A stretch of DNA of 64,000 nt from Actinomyces sp. (GTDB lineage Bacteria > Actinomycetota > Actinomycetes > Actinomycetales > Actinomycetaceae), in the NCBI RefSeq assembly GCF_030524025.1, contig NZ_JAUNHI010000010.1:1-64000 (forward strand), given 5' to 3'. The notes beneath the pieces are model-generated. The model ran no database searches and was not told where the DNA came from. It saw nothing but the letters and a program-made list of their open reading frames with translations. A program made the position numbers and the translations under genes. Positions 1 to 9,478 of this stretch are shown here, one piece after another. Position 1 is the first letter of the stretch. Each line of letters begins with the position of its first letter.

Positions 1-269
1 CCACGGCCGAGCCCAGCGCTACGGCCGAGCCCAGTACCACCTCCGCCGTCGATCCTGCTGTCGACCCGACTGCCCAGCGGAGCGCCACCTCCGCCTCCTC
101 GGCAGGGGGTTCCGGCGGGTCTGTCGGCACGTCGTCGTCCTCCGGATCGCGCACGACACGCACCGGAGGGCTGGCGAGGACCGGTGTCTCGGTCCTGCTG
201 CCCGCCGTGGTGGCCTTGGCAACCGCCGTTGCAGGAGCCGTGCTCGTCTCGCGCCGCAGGCGCAGCTGA
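1..269 (+). CDS. C-terminus of an LPXTG-like wall-anchored surface protein (partial)
   Basis: The left edge cuts this gene. Read in the frame that stops at 267–269, it gives an 88-codon tail rich in Thr, Ser, Ala and Pro, with a TAEPSA repeat at the very start. This is followed by the sortase-like motif LARTG, a hydrophobic segment of about 20 residues and a final RRRRS. That order (low-complexity stalk, LxxTG motif, membrane segment, positive tail) is the cell-wall sorting signal used by sortase in Gram-positive bacteria. The same LARTG motif ends the gene at 6897–8615. The functional domain lies outside the window, so the role beyond surface display is unknown. Confidence 0.85.
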   Translation, partial: TAEPSATAEPSTTSAVDPAVDPTAQRSATSASSAGGSGGSVGTSSSSGSRTTRTGGLARTGVSVLLPAVVALATAVAGAVLVSRRRRS

Positions 270-314
270 GGCACCGGCATAGGATCCGAACCGGTAAGCG
301 ACCGGACGACCTCA

Positions 315-1122
315 TCAGCTACCGGTCGAGGTGTAGGTGCCGATCGAGTCGTCGGCGAAGGTGATCGTCGCGCTGCCCACGCTCGGCAGTGTTCCCTCAT
401 GGGTGCGCAGACCCTCGGAGTACTCCTGGCCGAGGATCGTGTTGCCCCGCAGGGTCACGTCGGTGACGCCCGACAGGCTCACGCCGTAGTAGCCGCCGGT
501 GATCGTGTTGCCGACGACCGAGATGTTGCGGTGCTCGTACGTGGTCGGGCTGAGCGTCCCGTCAGTCGTGTACCGGTCCCAGGTCGGGCGCGTCGAGGAG
601 CTGAACTGGTCGTCCGGGTGCTCGAAGACGGTCGCCAGCATGACCGAGACGACCTCGCCCTTGGTCTCGGCCGTGCCCGCGGGGCTGCTCGCCGTGTTGC
701 CGGTGATGAGCACGTCCGTGACTGGACCGGTCGTGGCCGCCACCTCGATGGCGCGGAAGGTCGAGCCCGTCATGGTCACCCCGGAGATGGTCACCTGGGA
801 CGCCGAGATGATCGCGACGCCGCGGGTGTACGGGGAGTCGCTCAGGTCGAGGGTGAGGTTGGCGATCGCGGTGTCCGTCGACCCCGTCGCCACGGACAGG
901 GCGCTGGCCGGGGCCGAGCGCGTCGTGCCGGGGATCGCCACATCGACCGTGGCGCCGTTGCCGTCGAGGAAGGGGACGGTGTCGGGCAGGACCAGGGGCA
1001 GGCACGCGGACAGGGCCAGGGACAAGGGGACGGCGGAGCTCGGCGCCCTCGGGCACATCGCTGGCAACCGGGTTCTTTGCCAGCGCTCGCACCGCATCGA
1101 CGACCCGGTCGATGTGAGCCAA
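315..1122 (-). pseudogene. Parallel beta-helix protein, decayed or truncated
   Basis: The frame ending at 315 encodes a beta-helix-like sequence. It has the strand-turn phrase LDGNGATVDV, then repeated short units such as VTISGVTMTGS, VTDVLITGNTASS and ISVVGNTITGGYYG. This is typical of secreted right-handed beta-helix (pectate-lyase-like) proteins. No convincing N-terminus is present in this frame. The stretch from 1122 back to about 1040 looks coding in a different frame (HIDRVVDAVRALAKNP), which suggests a frameshift near 1000–1045. There is no signal peptide. It lies tail to tail with the wall-protein gene at the left edge. A short intact gene starting inside the frame is possible but less likely. 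Confidence 0.55.
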
Positions 1123-1388
1123 CCGTGATCTTGCGGCGCGAGGATGTGGTGCATCTCATGTCTTAAGGTCGGGGTGGTGACGACGACCGACCTGCCCGTG
1201 TCCTGGCTCGCGGGTCGAGGAATGGCGCTCCGTGCCCGTCGTCCCGCCACTCCTGGCCCAGGATGCGGCTGGCGGCGCGGAGCGGGTGTCCGGGGGCCAA
1301 GTAGCTCGGGCCGAGTGGTCGCCCACGCCCGCGGCGGCTCATCATCTAGCATGGGTGGGCAATGAGGAGTCCCATTGAGGAGGCCACC

Positions 1389-1922
1389 GTGACCCCACTC
1401 CCGCCCCGTCGAGCCCTCGCCGTTGCCGCCGCCGTCGCCCTGGCCGCGGGCGCGCTCGTGGGCTGCTCGGCGCACCCGGGACAGGCCGCCGTCCTCAGCT
1501 ACACCGACGCGGCCGGCGCTCGCCAAGACGTCTCCATCTCCGTCGAGACGGTCGAGGAGGCCACCTCCGAGCTCGCCCCCGCCATCGGGGTCAGTGGCAC
1601 GGAAGTCCTGCAGGGGCTCATCGACCTCCCGCTCCTGGAATCGTTCGCGGCCGAGTATGGCGTCGTCGTCACCGACGCCACCGTCCTCGAGGCGCTCGAG
1701 GGGCAGCTCGGCCCCGGGGAGTACTCCCAGGCGAGCATCGACTACGTCCGGTCGGCCCTCATCACGCAGAACGCCAGCAGCCTCGACCAGGAGACCCTCG
1801 CCGAGCTCCAGGCGCGCTACGACGAGGCGATCTCCACCGTGGAGCTCGAGGTCGCCCCGAGATACCAGGGTGTCCAGCCATGGGTCCTGCAGACCGAGGC
1901 TCCTGTCGTCCAGGCCGGATGA
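1389..1922 (+). CDS. Secreted lipoprotein of unknown function, upstream of enolase
   Basis: A 177-residue protein starts at GTG 1389, chosen because GAGGAGG lies at 1377–1383; an in-frame ATG at 1362 has no ribosome site. The N-terminus (basic PPRR, an Ala-rich hydrophobic core, then the lipobox ALVGC) predicts a diacylglyceryl-modified lipoprotein on the outer face of the membrane. The mature part is acidic, with helical stretches (VETVEEATSELAP, SLDQETLAELQARYDE). These recall the helical N-terminal domain of SurA-like chaperones, but there is no peptidyl-prolyl isomerase domain, so that link is only a guess. A TAGCAT hexamer at 1347–1352 may be its -10 element. It sits 133 bp before eno and may have its own transcript. 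Confidence 0.75.
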   Translation: MTPLPPRRALAVAAAVALAAGALVGCSAHPGQAAVLSYTDAAGARQDVSISVETVEEATSELAPAIGVSGTEVLQGLIDLPLLESFAAEYGVVVTDATVLEALEGQLGPGEYSQASIDYVRSALITQNASSLDQETLAELQARYDEAISTVELEVAPRYQGVQPWVLQTEAPVVQAG

Positions 1923-1998
1923 GGCCGCGCGTCACGCCGGGCGTGAACACGGGAATCTGGAGGGACCAACGCCCTCGCTGCGACCTGGCCGTGACCGG

Positions 1999-3342
<1,344 letters not shown>

Positions 3343-3352
3343 CCCCGACAAG

Positions 3353-3402
3353 CGCACCGGTGGGGTGCGGCGAGCCTCGGCTTGCCGCACCCCACCGGTG
3401 CG
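3353..3402 (+). terminator. Hairpin terminator after eno
   Basis: Arms CGCACCGGTGGGGTGCGGCG… and the matching …CGCACCCCACCGGTGCG form a stem of over 20 bp with about one mismatch, 10 nt after the stop. There is no U-tract, as is usual at high GC. Confidence 0.85.
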
Positions 3403-3507
3403 TCCGGCCCCCGCCCACGCGGCGCTGTCCGTCGCACCCGGGCGTGACGCAGGACGCGCGGGGATCCTCCTTCGTCCTCCACCCCCTCGTGAGGCAGGAT
3501 CGACCCC

Positions 3508-4197
3508 ATGACGCCGCGCCGCCCGCCACCCGCCCGCCCCGGGGCCCGACCCGGCGCCCGCCGTCCCTCGCGCCAGGCCGAGCGGGGCGAGCAGGCGGGG
3601 CGGGGGGAGCAGGCGCCGGAGGCCGCCGCCCCGGACCGGAGGCGGGAGGAGGTCCCCGCGCCCAACCACGCGGTCCTGCGCCTGGGGGGCGCGGACGGCA
3701 TGGCGGTGCCCGGTCGCGCCCTGGCCCTGGCCATCGTCGTACTGCTCGCCTTCGTCGTCGTCTTCCCGTCCCTGCGCGGATACCTGTCCCAGCGCGCCCA
3801 GTACGACGCCGTCCTGGAGGAGATCGCGCAGGCCGAGGCGACCTCCACCGCCCTGGAGGCCGAGCTCGCCCGCTGGCAGGACGACGACTATGTCCGGACC
3901 CAGGCCCGTGATCGCCTGTCCTACGTTATGCCCGGGGAGACGACCTATGTCGTCGTCGGCGCCGACGAGGTCGAGCGTGCCGAGCAGGCCGCACAGGATG
4001 CGCAGGCCACCGAGGAGCGGCCCTGGTACGAGGTGCTGCGCGAGTCGGCCCGAGTCGCCGGCGGGGAGGAGGCCGAGCAGGTCGTCGTCGACCCCGCGCA
4101 GCAGGGGTGGACGACGACGACGCCGACCCCCACCCCGGGAGCCACCTCGGTCCCGACGGCCGGTAGCTCGACCGCGGCCACCGAGGCGACCCCCTGA
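3508..4197 (+). CDS. divIC: Septum formation initiator, DivIC/FtsB family
   Basis: The 229-residue protein has a long Pro/Arg-rich cytoplasmic N-terminus (1–64), one membrane helix (about 71–88) and an extracytoplasmic coiled coil (about 92–120). The conserved DDDYVRTQARDRLSYVMPGE of the DivIC/FtsB family follows, then a Thr/Pro-rich tail ending near 229. The family bridges FtsL and FtsQ in the divisome at midcell. Its place between eno and a DUF501 gene is the usual actinobacterial context and supports the call. The start ATG 3508 has no clear ribosome site; the next ATG inside the frame would remove most of the N-terminus but not the conserved core. Confidence 0.9.
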   Translation: MTPRRPPPARPGARPGARRPSRQAERGEQAGRGEQAPEAAAPDRRREEVPAPNHAVLRLGGADGMAVPGRALALAIVVLLAFVVVFPSLRGYLSQRAQYDAVLEEIAQAEATSTALEAELARWQDDDYVRTQARDRLSYVMPGETTYVVVGADEVERAEQAAQDAQATEERPWYEVLRESARVAGGEEAEQVVVDPAQQGWTTTTPTPTPGATSVPTAGSSTAATEATP

Positions 4198-4293
4198 GGC
4201 CGACCCATCAGGCCTGCCTCACGGGCCGCCGCCGGACCTCCCCGCCCGGTCGACCCTCCGACCGCCCCTCACGACTCCCCGAAGGAGAGCCCG

Positions 4294-4908
4294 ATGACCG
4301 CCACCGACCCCACTGGCCAGGGCCCGGCCCAAGATCCGGTCCACGGCGCCGCCCACGACCCGGCCCCGGTCACCGCCCGGGTCCCTGACCAGAACCCCGG
4401 CCATGACCCGGCCCCGGCCCCGGTCGCGCAGGCCGACCTGGACGTCCTGCGCGACCAGCTCGGCCGCCTGCCCCGGGGTGTCGTGGGCATCGCGGCCCGC
4501 TGCGTGTGCGGACGCCCGACGGTGGTGCGCACGGCGCCCCGCCTGCCCGACGGCTCGCCCTTCCCGACCACCTACTACCTCACCCACCCCGCCGCGGTGA
4601 AGGGCTGCTCGACCCTCGAGGCCGAGCACCTCATGGACGAGCTCACTGCCCGCCTCGCCGCCGACCACGACCTGGCCGCGGCCTACCGCGCCGCCCATGA
4701 GGACTACCTCGCCCGACGCTCCGAGCTGGGTAGCCCCCCGGAGATCGAGGGGGTGTCCGCCGGCGGCATGCCGACGCGGGTCAAGTGCCTCCACGCCCTG
4801 GTCGGGCACGCCCTGGCCGCCGGCCCCGGCACCAACCCGGTCGGGGACCTGACCATCGGGATCCTCACCGAGCGCGGCCTGTGGGACCCTGAGCGGTGCA
4901 GCTGCTGA
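4294..4908 (+). CDS. DUF501 family protein
   Basis: The 204-residue product belongs to DUF501, a conserved actinobacterial family of unknown function. After an N-terminal stretch of Pro/Asp-rich near-repeats (QDPVHGAAHDP, QNPGHDP) come the family features: LGRLPRGVVGIAARCVCGRPTV (split here as LGRLPRGVV and ARCVCGRP), the TYYLTHP segment, AVKGCSTLEAEH, and a C-terminal GLWDPERCSC. Several cysteines (CVC, GCS, KCL, CSC) hint at metal or redox chemistry, but that is only an inference. The start is supported by GAAGGAG. It is nearly always found between divIC and ppx, as here, so a link to cell-wall growth or polyphosphate control is plausible but untested. Confidence 0.9.
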   Translation: MTATDPTGQGPAQDPVHGAAHDPAPVTARVPDQNPGHDPAPAPVAQADLDVLRDQLGRLPRGVVGIAARCVCGRPTVVRTAPRLPDGSPFPTTYYLTHPAAVKGCSTLEAEHLMDELTARLAADHDLAAAYRAAHEDYLARRSELGSPPEIEGVSAGGMPTRVKCLHALVGHALAAGPGTNPVGDLTIGILTERGLWDPERCSC

Positions 4909-4951
4909 GCGCGGGCCCCGCGCACCCCCGAACACACTGGAGGACCCGACC

Positions 4952-5932
4952 ATGACCCGCGTGGCCGCCATCGACTGCGGCACCAACACGATCCGACTGA
5001 TCGTGGCCGACCTGGAAAGCGGCCCCGACGGCCGGACGCGCCTGGCGCAGGTCCACCGCGACAGCCGCATCGTCCGCCTGGGGCTGGGCGTGGACCGCAC
5101 CGGCCTGCTCGACCCGCAGGCGCTGGCCCGCACCCTGGAGACCGTCCGGGAGTACGCCGCAGCGTGCGCGCGCCTCGGCGTCGACCTGGCCGCGGGACAC
5201 GGCCGCTTCGTGGCCACCTCGGCGACCCGTGACGCCGGCAACCGTGGGGAGTTCGTCGACGGCGTGCGCGCCCTCCTGGGGCTGGAGCCCGAGGTCGTCA
5301 GCGGGCAGGAGGAGGCCCGGCTGTCCTTCGCCGGATCGCTGCTCGGCGCGCAGGACCGCGCGCCGGCCCCGGGGCCCGGCCTCGTCGTCGACCTCGGGGG
5401 AGGGTCCACCGAGCTGATCCTGGGAGACACGGCCCCGCTGTCGGCCGTCTCCCTGGACACCGGCAGCGTCCGGGTCAGCGAACGCCACCTGGTCGACGGC
5501 GTCACCCCCCAGGCCGAGGCCGCCGCCCGCGCCGAGGTGCGGGCACTGCTCGCCCAGGGGGCCGCCACGGTCGACCTGGGCCGGGCGAGCGCCCTCGTCG
5601 GGCTGGCGGGCACGATCACGACCGTGACCGCCCACGCCCTGGGGCTGGAGGACTTCGACCCCGAGGCGCTCGACGGCGCCGAGATCAGCACCGATCGGGC
5701 GCTGGCCTCCTGCGAGGCGATCGTCCACTCCACCCCCGCCCAGCGCGAGTCCTGGGGCTACCTGCTGCCCGGCCGGCGCGACGTCATCGCCGCCGGCGCC
5801 CTGGTGTGGAGCGAGGTCATCACGCAGGTCGTCCAGGCCACCGCGGCCGGGGAGCACCCGGTCACCACGACCGTGACCAGCCTGCACGACATCCTCGACG
5901 GCATCGCCCTGTCAGTGGGGGAGAGGATCTGA
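4952..5932 (+). CDS. ppx: Exopolyphosphatase, Ppx/GppA family
   Basis: The 326-residue protein has the ASKHA-type phosphate loop AAIDCGTNTIRLIVAD at its N-terminus, the second phosphate motif VVDLGGGSTEL (about residues 147–157) and the third, GLAGTITTVTA (about 218–228). The family removes terminal phosphate from polyphosphate or converts pppGpp to ppGpp. Its short length is typical of actinobacterial Ppx, which lack the C-terminal HD part of Escherichia coli Ppx. The ATG follows GGAGG. The stop is separated from aroD by one base, so the two are probably co-translated. A PPK2 gene at 33392–34456 would supply the opposing reaction. Confidence 0.92.
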   Translation: MTRVAAIDCGTNTIRLIVADLESGPDGRTRLAQVHRDSRIVRLGLGVDRTGLLDPQALARTLETVREYAAACARLGVDLAAGHGRFVATSATRDAGNRGEFVDGVRALLGLEPEVVSGQEEARLSFAGSLLGAQDRAPAPGPGLVVDLGGGSTELILGDTAPLSAVSLDTGSVRVSERHLVDGVTPQAEAAARAEVRALLAQGAATVDLGRASALVGLAGTITTVTAHALGLEDFDPEALDGAEISTDRALASCEAIVHSTPAQRESWGYLLPGRRDVIAAGALVWSEVITQVVQATAAGEHPVTTTVTSLHDILDGIALSVGERI

Positions 5933-5933
5933 G

Positions 5934-6719
5934 ATGAGCCGCATCCTGCGCGGCGACGGACCGGTGACGGTCGCCGTGGCCACCACCGGCACCACCGCCG
6001 CCGAGTGCCTCGAGCAGGGCCGTGTGGCCCGCGGGGCCGGGGCCGACCTCGTCGAGCTGCGTGCCGACCTGCTTGACGGCGCGCCGGATGCCGCCCGGAC
6101 CGCCGAGCTCGCCGAGCACCTGAGCGCCGACTGTGCCCCGGTGCCCGTCCTGATCACGGTGCGCTCGGTCGCGGAGGGCGGCGGGGCCCGCCTCGAGGGC
6201 GAGGCCTGGGCCGAGCACCTGACCCGCGTCATCGATCATCTCGCCGACCGCGGCGCCGCGGCCTCCCAAGGCGCGGCGGACCTGAGAGGCGTCCCGGCCG
6301 CCGTCGACGTCGAGATCCAGCGCCCGGGGGCGGCCGGGCTCATCGACCGGGCCCACCGGGCCGGGCTCGAGGCCGTCGTCTCCTTCCACGACATGACCGC
6401 CACGCCGGCCGATGCGCAGCTGCACGAGGTCCTGGCCCGGATGGCGCGCCTCGGCGCCGACCTGGCCAAGATCGCCGTCATGCCCGCCGGACCCGCCGAC
6501 GTCGCCCGCCTCCTGGCGGTGACCGCCTCCGCCCACGAGACCCTCGAGGTCCCGCTGGCCACGATGGCCATGGGGGAGGTGGGCATGGTCAGCCGGTTCG
6601 CCGCCGGCGTCTTCGGCTCCCGGCTCGTCTTCGCCACCGCGGGTGGGAGGCCCTCGGCTCCGGGCCAGCTCCCGATCGAGGACCTGCGTCGGGCCATGGC
6701 GCTGCTCGCCGTCCCGTAA
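5934..6719 (+). CDS. aroD: Type I 3-dehydroquinate dehydratase
   Basis: This 261-residue enzyme catalyses the third step of the shikimate pathway, 3-dehydroquinate to 3-dehydroshikimate, through a Schiff base. LVELRAD (about 39–45) carries the substrate-binding Glu and Arg, VVSFHDM (about 148–154) the catalytic His, and LAKIAVMP (about 177–184) the Schiff-base Lys. The C-terminal MGEVGMVSRFAAGVFGS matches the family's MG..G..SR signature. The ATG lies one base after the ppx stop and GGGGAGAGG at the end of ppx is the ribosome site. Type I enzymes are less common in actinobacteria than type II, so this copy may be an acquired or catabolic version; that is an inference. Confidence 0.93.
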   Translation: MSRILRGDGPVTVAVATTGTTAAECLEQGRVARGAGADLVELRADLLDGAPDAARTAELAEHLSADCAPVPVLITVRSVAEGGGARLEGEAWAEHLTRVIDHLADRGAAASQGAADLRGVPAAVDVEIQRPGAAGLIDRAHRAGLEAVVSFHDMTATPADAQLHEVLARMARLGADLAKIAVMPAGPADVARLLAVTASAHETLEVPLATMAMGEVGMVSRFAAGVFGSRLVFATAGGRPSAPGQLPIEDLRRAMALLAVP

Positions 6720-6753
6720 CCACCCCGGACGCGCACGGCGCGCCCCACCCGCC

Positions 6754-6787
6754 ACGGGCGCCGGCTCATCGTTGAGCCGGCGCCCGT
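6754..6787 (+). terminator. Hairpin terminator after aroD
   Basis: A perfect 15-bp stem ACGGGCGCCGGCTCA / TGAGCCGGCGCCCGT with a 4-nt TCGT loop starts 35 nt after the aroD stop. Confidence 0.85.
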
Positions 6788-6803
6788 CGTCCTCCTGCGG
6801 CCG

Positions 6804-6827
6804 GTGACTCCGTGATGGCCTCGTGAT
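6804..6827 (+). promoter_or_regulatory. GTGAY direct repeats upstream of a surface-protein gene
   Basis: GTGAC at 6804–6808, GTGAT at 6812–6816 and GTGAT at 6823–6827 lie on one face; the last two are exactly one helical turn (11 bp) apart. Such direct repeats suit a response regulator of the OmpR/MtrA type. A similar pair stands upstream of the wall-protein gene at 49903. Confidence 0.35.
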
Positions 6828-6896
6828 AACGTGGAGAGCCCTGGCAACCCGCATGCGTCGAGCCTTGTCGATGCCCCGATATCAGAGAGTGCTCCC

Positions 6897-8615
6897 GTGT
6901 CAGTCACATCGCCCCGCGCCGGTCGCACCGGCACCCTTGCCGTGGCGCTCCTCGCGCTGCTCGCCCTGGTCGCAGGCCTTCTGCCCGTGGCCTCCACCGC
7001 CCGTGCGGACGTCAACACGGGGATCCGAGTCACCGAGGCCACGCTGGTCAAGTCGAGCCGCACCGGCGTCGACACCCCCGGCGCCACCCTGTCCACCCGC
7101 GACGTCGCCAAACTGACCTTCACCTGGGACGCCACCGGCGCGCAGCTCGCCGCCGGGGACTCCTTCGAGATCGACCTGGGCACCTACTTCAAGAACCTCG
7201 AGACCTCGATCACCACGCCGATGACCGTGGTCTATGACGGCCAGGACGTCGAGGTCGGCTCCTGCGCCCTGACCGACAAGACGGTCACCTGCACCTTCTC
7301 GGACAAGGTCGCCGAGCTTCAGGCGGCGGGGTTCACCTCCTTCAACGGCACCGGCCAGGCCCTCCTGCTCATCACGCAGGCCACGACCAGCGCGACGGCC
7401 GACATCACGGCCACCGGCGGGCTCACCGAGGTCCCGCTGCCCGGCGACGGCGGCGGCATCATCGAGCCGGTCGGCAGCTACACCCCGTGGACCTTCTGGA
7501 AGTACTCCTCGGTCATCAACTCCTCGTCGACCGGGATGACCTGGTACGTCGAGTTCGGCAGCGAGCACCTCAAGAGCCTTTTGGAGGGCGCCGGCCCCCA
7601 GCTGACCACCGATGGCCAGACCCGCCAGACCATCACCTTCACCGACACCCTGGGTGAGGGCATGGACTTCTCCACCGACATGAGCGAGTGGCACCTCATG
7701 ATGCGCAATTCGGCGGCCGAGCCCGACGCCAAGGGGGCGATCGTCACCAACGCGGCGGGGGAGGACCCGGTCACCTCCTACGGCGACTTCGACATGTCCG
7801 TGTCCATCGACGGCAAGGTCGCCACGATCACCGTGACCGGCCCCTTCGCCGAGGCGACCAATTACCGGCTCTACTACCCGGTGACGATCAGCTCGGGCAC
7901 CGCCGTGGCGGGCACGGAGTACACGAACAAGGCCACCCTCCAGGGCGCCGGCAAGAGCGCGTGGGGCACCCGCTCCTACGCGCAGTCCTTCCAGATCACC
8001 GTCGAGATGAAGCCCGGCTTCGGGGGCCTGGCGATCACCAAGGCGCTCGACGGCGACGGCGCGGCCACGGTCCCCGCGGACACCTCCTTCCCCGTCACCG
8101 TCGACTACGTCCTGCCCGCACCCGCCGGCGTCTACAGCGGCTGGACGGCGCCCGGGACCCTGGCGGCCGACGGCAAGAGCGGCACGGCCACGATGACGGT
8201 GACGCCGGGAGGCGCCACCACCTTCCAGGGGACCTTCCCCGCCGGCACCGTGGTCACCCTGAACGAGGACCTGTCCGGTGCGCCCGCGGGCTACACCTGG
8301 GCCTCCTCGATGACGATCAACGGGGAGGAGACCTCCACCTTCACCGTCGCCGACCAGGTCCGCACCCAGGTGTCGCTGACCAACACGGCGACGACGGTCA
8401 CCACGGCCTCGCCCTCGGCCCCCGCCACGACCGCCCCGGCACCGACCGCCAGCGGATCGGCTCCGGCGGTCACTGCCCCGGCACCGACCACCACCGCGCA
8501 GACGCCGTCCATGCCCTCCCTGGCGCGCACCGGTATGACCGTGGGGCTTCCCCTGGTCATCGCGGTCGCCGCAGTGGCCGGAGGCGCGCTCCTGCTGCGC
8601 CGTCGCCGCTCCTGA
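6897..8615 (+). CDS. Sortase-anchored surface adhesin with Ig-like and DUF5979-type domains
   Basis: The 572-residue protein starts at GTG 6897, which gives a normal signal peptide (basic start, LAVALLALLALVAGLLPVA core, cleavage near TARADV). An upstream in-frame GTG at 6831 would put 22 odd residues in front. The N-terminal ~350 residues (DVNTGIRVTEATL…, LTFTWDATGAQLAAGDSFEIDL) resemble the DEv-IgG-like adhesin domains of staphylococcal Sdr/Clf proteins and actinomycete surface proteins. A DUF5979-type domain follows (GLAITKALDGDGAATVP to SLTNTA), then a Thr/Ala/Pro stalk and LARTG with a membrane segment and RRRRS. It is predicted to be wall-bound and to contact host or partner surfaces; the ligand is unknown. 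Confidence 0.85.
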   Translation: MSVTSPRAGRTGTLAVALLALLALVAGLLPVASTARADVNTGIRVTEATLVKSSRTGVDTPGATLSTRDVAKLTFTWDATGAQLAAGDSFEIDLGTYFKNLETSITTPMTVVYDGQDVEVGSCALTDKTVTCTFSDKVAELQAAGFTSFNGTGQALLLITQATTSATADITATGGLTEVPLPGDGGGIIEPVGSYTPWTFWKYSSVINSSSTGMTWYVEFGSEHLKSLLEGAGPQLTTDGQTRQTITFTDTLGEGMDFSTDMSEWHLMMRNSAAEPDAKGAIVTNAAGEDPVTSYGDFDMSVSIDGKVATITVTGPFAEATNYRLYYPVTISSGTAVAGTEYTNKATLQGAGKSAWGTRSYAQSFQITVEMKPGFGGLAITKALDGDGAATVPADTSFPVTVDYVLPAPAGVYSGWTAPGTLAADGKSGTATMTVTPGGATTFQGTFPAGTVVTLNEDLSGAPAGYTWASSMTINGEETSTFTVADQVRTQVSLTNTATTVTTASPSAPATTAPAPTASGSAPAVTAPAPTTTAQTPSMPSLARTGMTVGLPLVIAVAAVAGGALLLRRRRS

Positions 8616-8633
8616 GCCGGCGCCCCGCGCCCG

Positions 8634-8667
8634 GCGCACCCCCGTGACGCGGTCTGCGGGGGTGCGC
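8634..8667 (+). terminator. Hairpin terminator after the adhesin gene
   Basis: GCGCACCCCCG and CGGGGGTGCGC form an 11-bp perfect stem with a 12-nt loop, 18 nt after the stop. Confidence 0.75.
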
Positions 8668-8710
8668 AGGCTCACCGGCGGTCTCCTGGTCGGTCGGCGT
8701 GGGCGTTCTG

Positions 8711-8757
8711 TACAGTGGCGGCATTGCCCCGGCGAGGGATGCGCGATCCGCGCATCC
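8711..8757 (+). promoter_or_regulatory. L25 promoter and leader hairpin
   Basis: TACAGT at 8711–8716 is a good -10 hexamer. About 20 nt downstream, inside the predicted leader of roughly 130 nt, a 9-bp perfect hairpin (GGATGCGCG-ATC-CGCGCATCC, 8737–8757) precedes the L25 gene. Ribosomal protein genes are often controlled through leader RNA, so this is a candidate site for it. Confidence 0.4.
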
Positions 8758-8853
8758 GTCATCGACGTGGCGGTGCCCTCGGGCGCTGCGTCGTCGTCCC
8801 CGCCGGACCATCACACCAGCGGGGTCCTCCCCGCCCGAGACGAGGAGATCCTC

Positions 8854-9450
8854 ATGGCGAACAACGCAGTCACCCTCAAGGCCGTCGAGCGCACCGTCTT
8901 CGGCAAGGGCTCTGCCCGCCGCGCCCGCCGTGCGGGCCAGGTCCCCGTGGTCGTCTACGGCCACGGCTCCGACCCCCGCCACCTCCTGCTGGACGAGCAC
9001 AGCACCCGCCTGACGCTGCGCGGCAACGACAACGCGCTCGTCGAGCTCGACGTCGACGGCGAGCGCCTACTGGCCATCGCCAAGGACGTCCAGCGCCACC
9101 CGATCCGCACCGGTATCCAGCACGTCGACTTCCTCCTGGTCAACCGCAACGAGCGGGTCGAGGTCGAGGTGCCCGTCGTGGTCGTCGGCGACGCCGAGCC
9201 CGGCACCCTCCACATGATCGAGCTCGCCCACGTCATCGTCTCCGCCCCCGCGGTGTCCATCCCCGAGACCATCGAGGTCGACGTGACTGGCGTCGCCGGC
9301 GGCACCGCCATCCGCATGGCCGACATCGCGCTGCCCTCGGGCGTCACCGCTGTCACCGACGCCGAGGCGGACGTCGTCAACGTCGCCGAGGGCAAGGCCG
9401 TCGCCTCCGAGGTCGCGGCTGACGAGCCCGCCGAGGCCGGCGCCGAGTGA
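8854..9450 (+). CDS. rplY: 50S ribosomal protein L25 / general stress protein Ctc
   Basis: The 198-residue protein is the long, two-domain form of L25 (Ctc/TL5 type). The N-terminal 5S rRNA-binding barrel covers about residues 1–95 (KAVERTVFGKGSARRARR, then VYGHGSDPRHLLLDE) and the C-terminal beta domain about 96–185, with an acidic Ala/Glu tail. It binds 5S rRNA in the large subunit and is a stress protein in some Gram-positives. ATG 8854 was chosen over upstream in-frame starts because GAGGAGA at 8842–8848 fits it and the family begins there. The next gene, pth, follows by 28 nt; ctc-pth pairing is common in bacteria. Confidence 0.95.
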   Translation: MANNAVTLKAVERTVFGKGSARRARRAGQVPVVVYGHGSDPRHLLLDEHSTRLTLRGNDNALVELDVDGERLLAIAKDVQRHPIRTGIQHVDFLLVNRNERVEVEVPVVVVGDAEPGTLHMIELAHVIVSAPAVSIPETIEVDVTGVAGGTAIRMADIALPSGVTAVTDAEADVVNVAEGKAVASEVAADEPAEAGAE

Positions 9451-9478
9451 GCATGCCCCGCGATGCCCGGGGGCGGCG

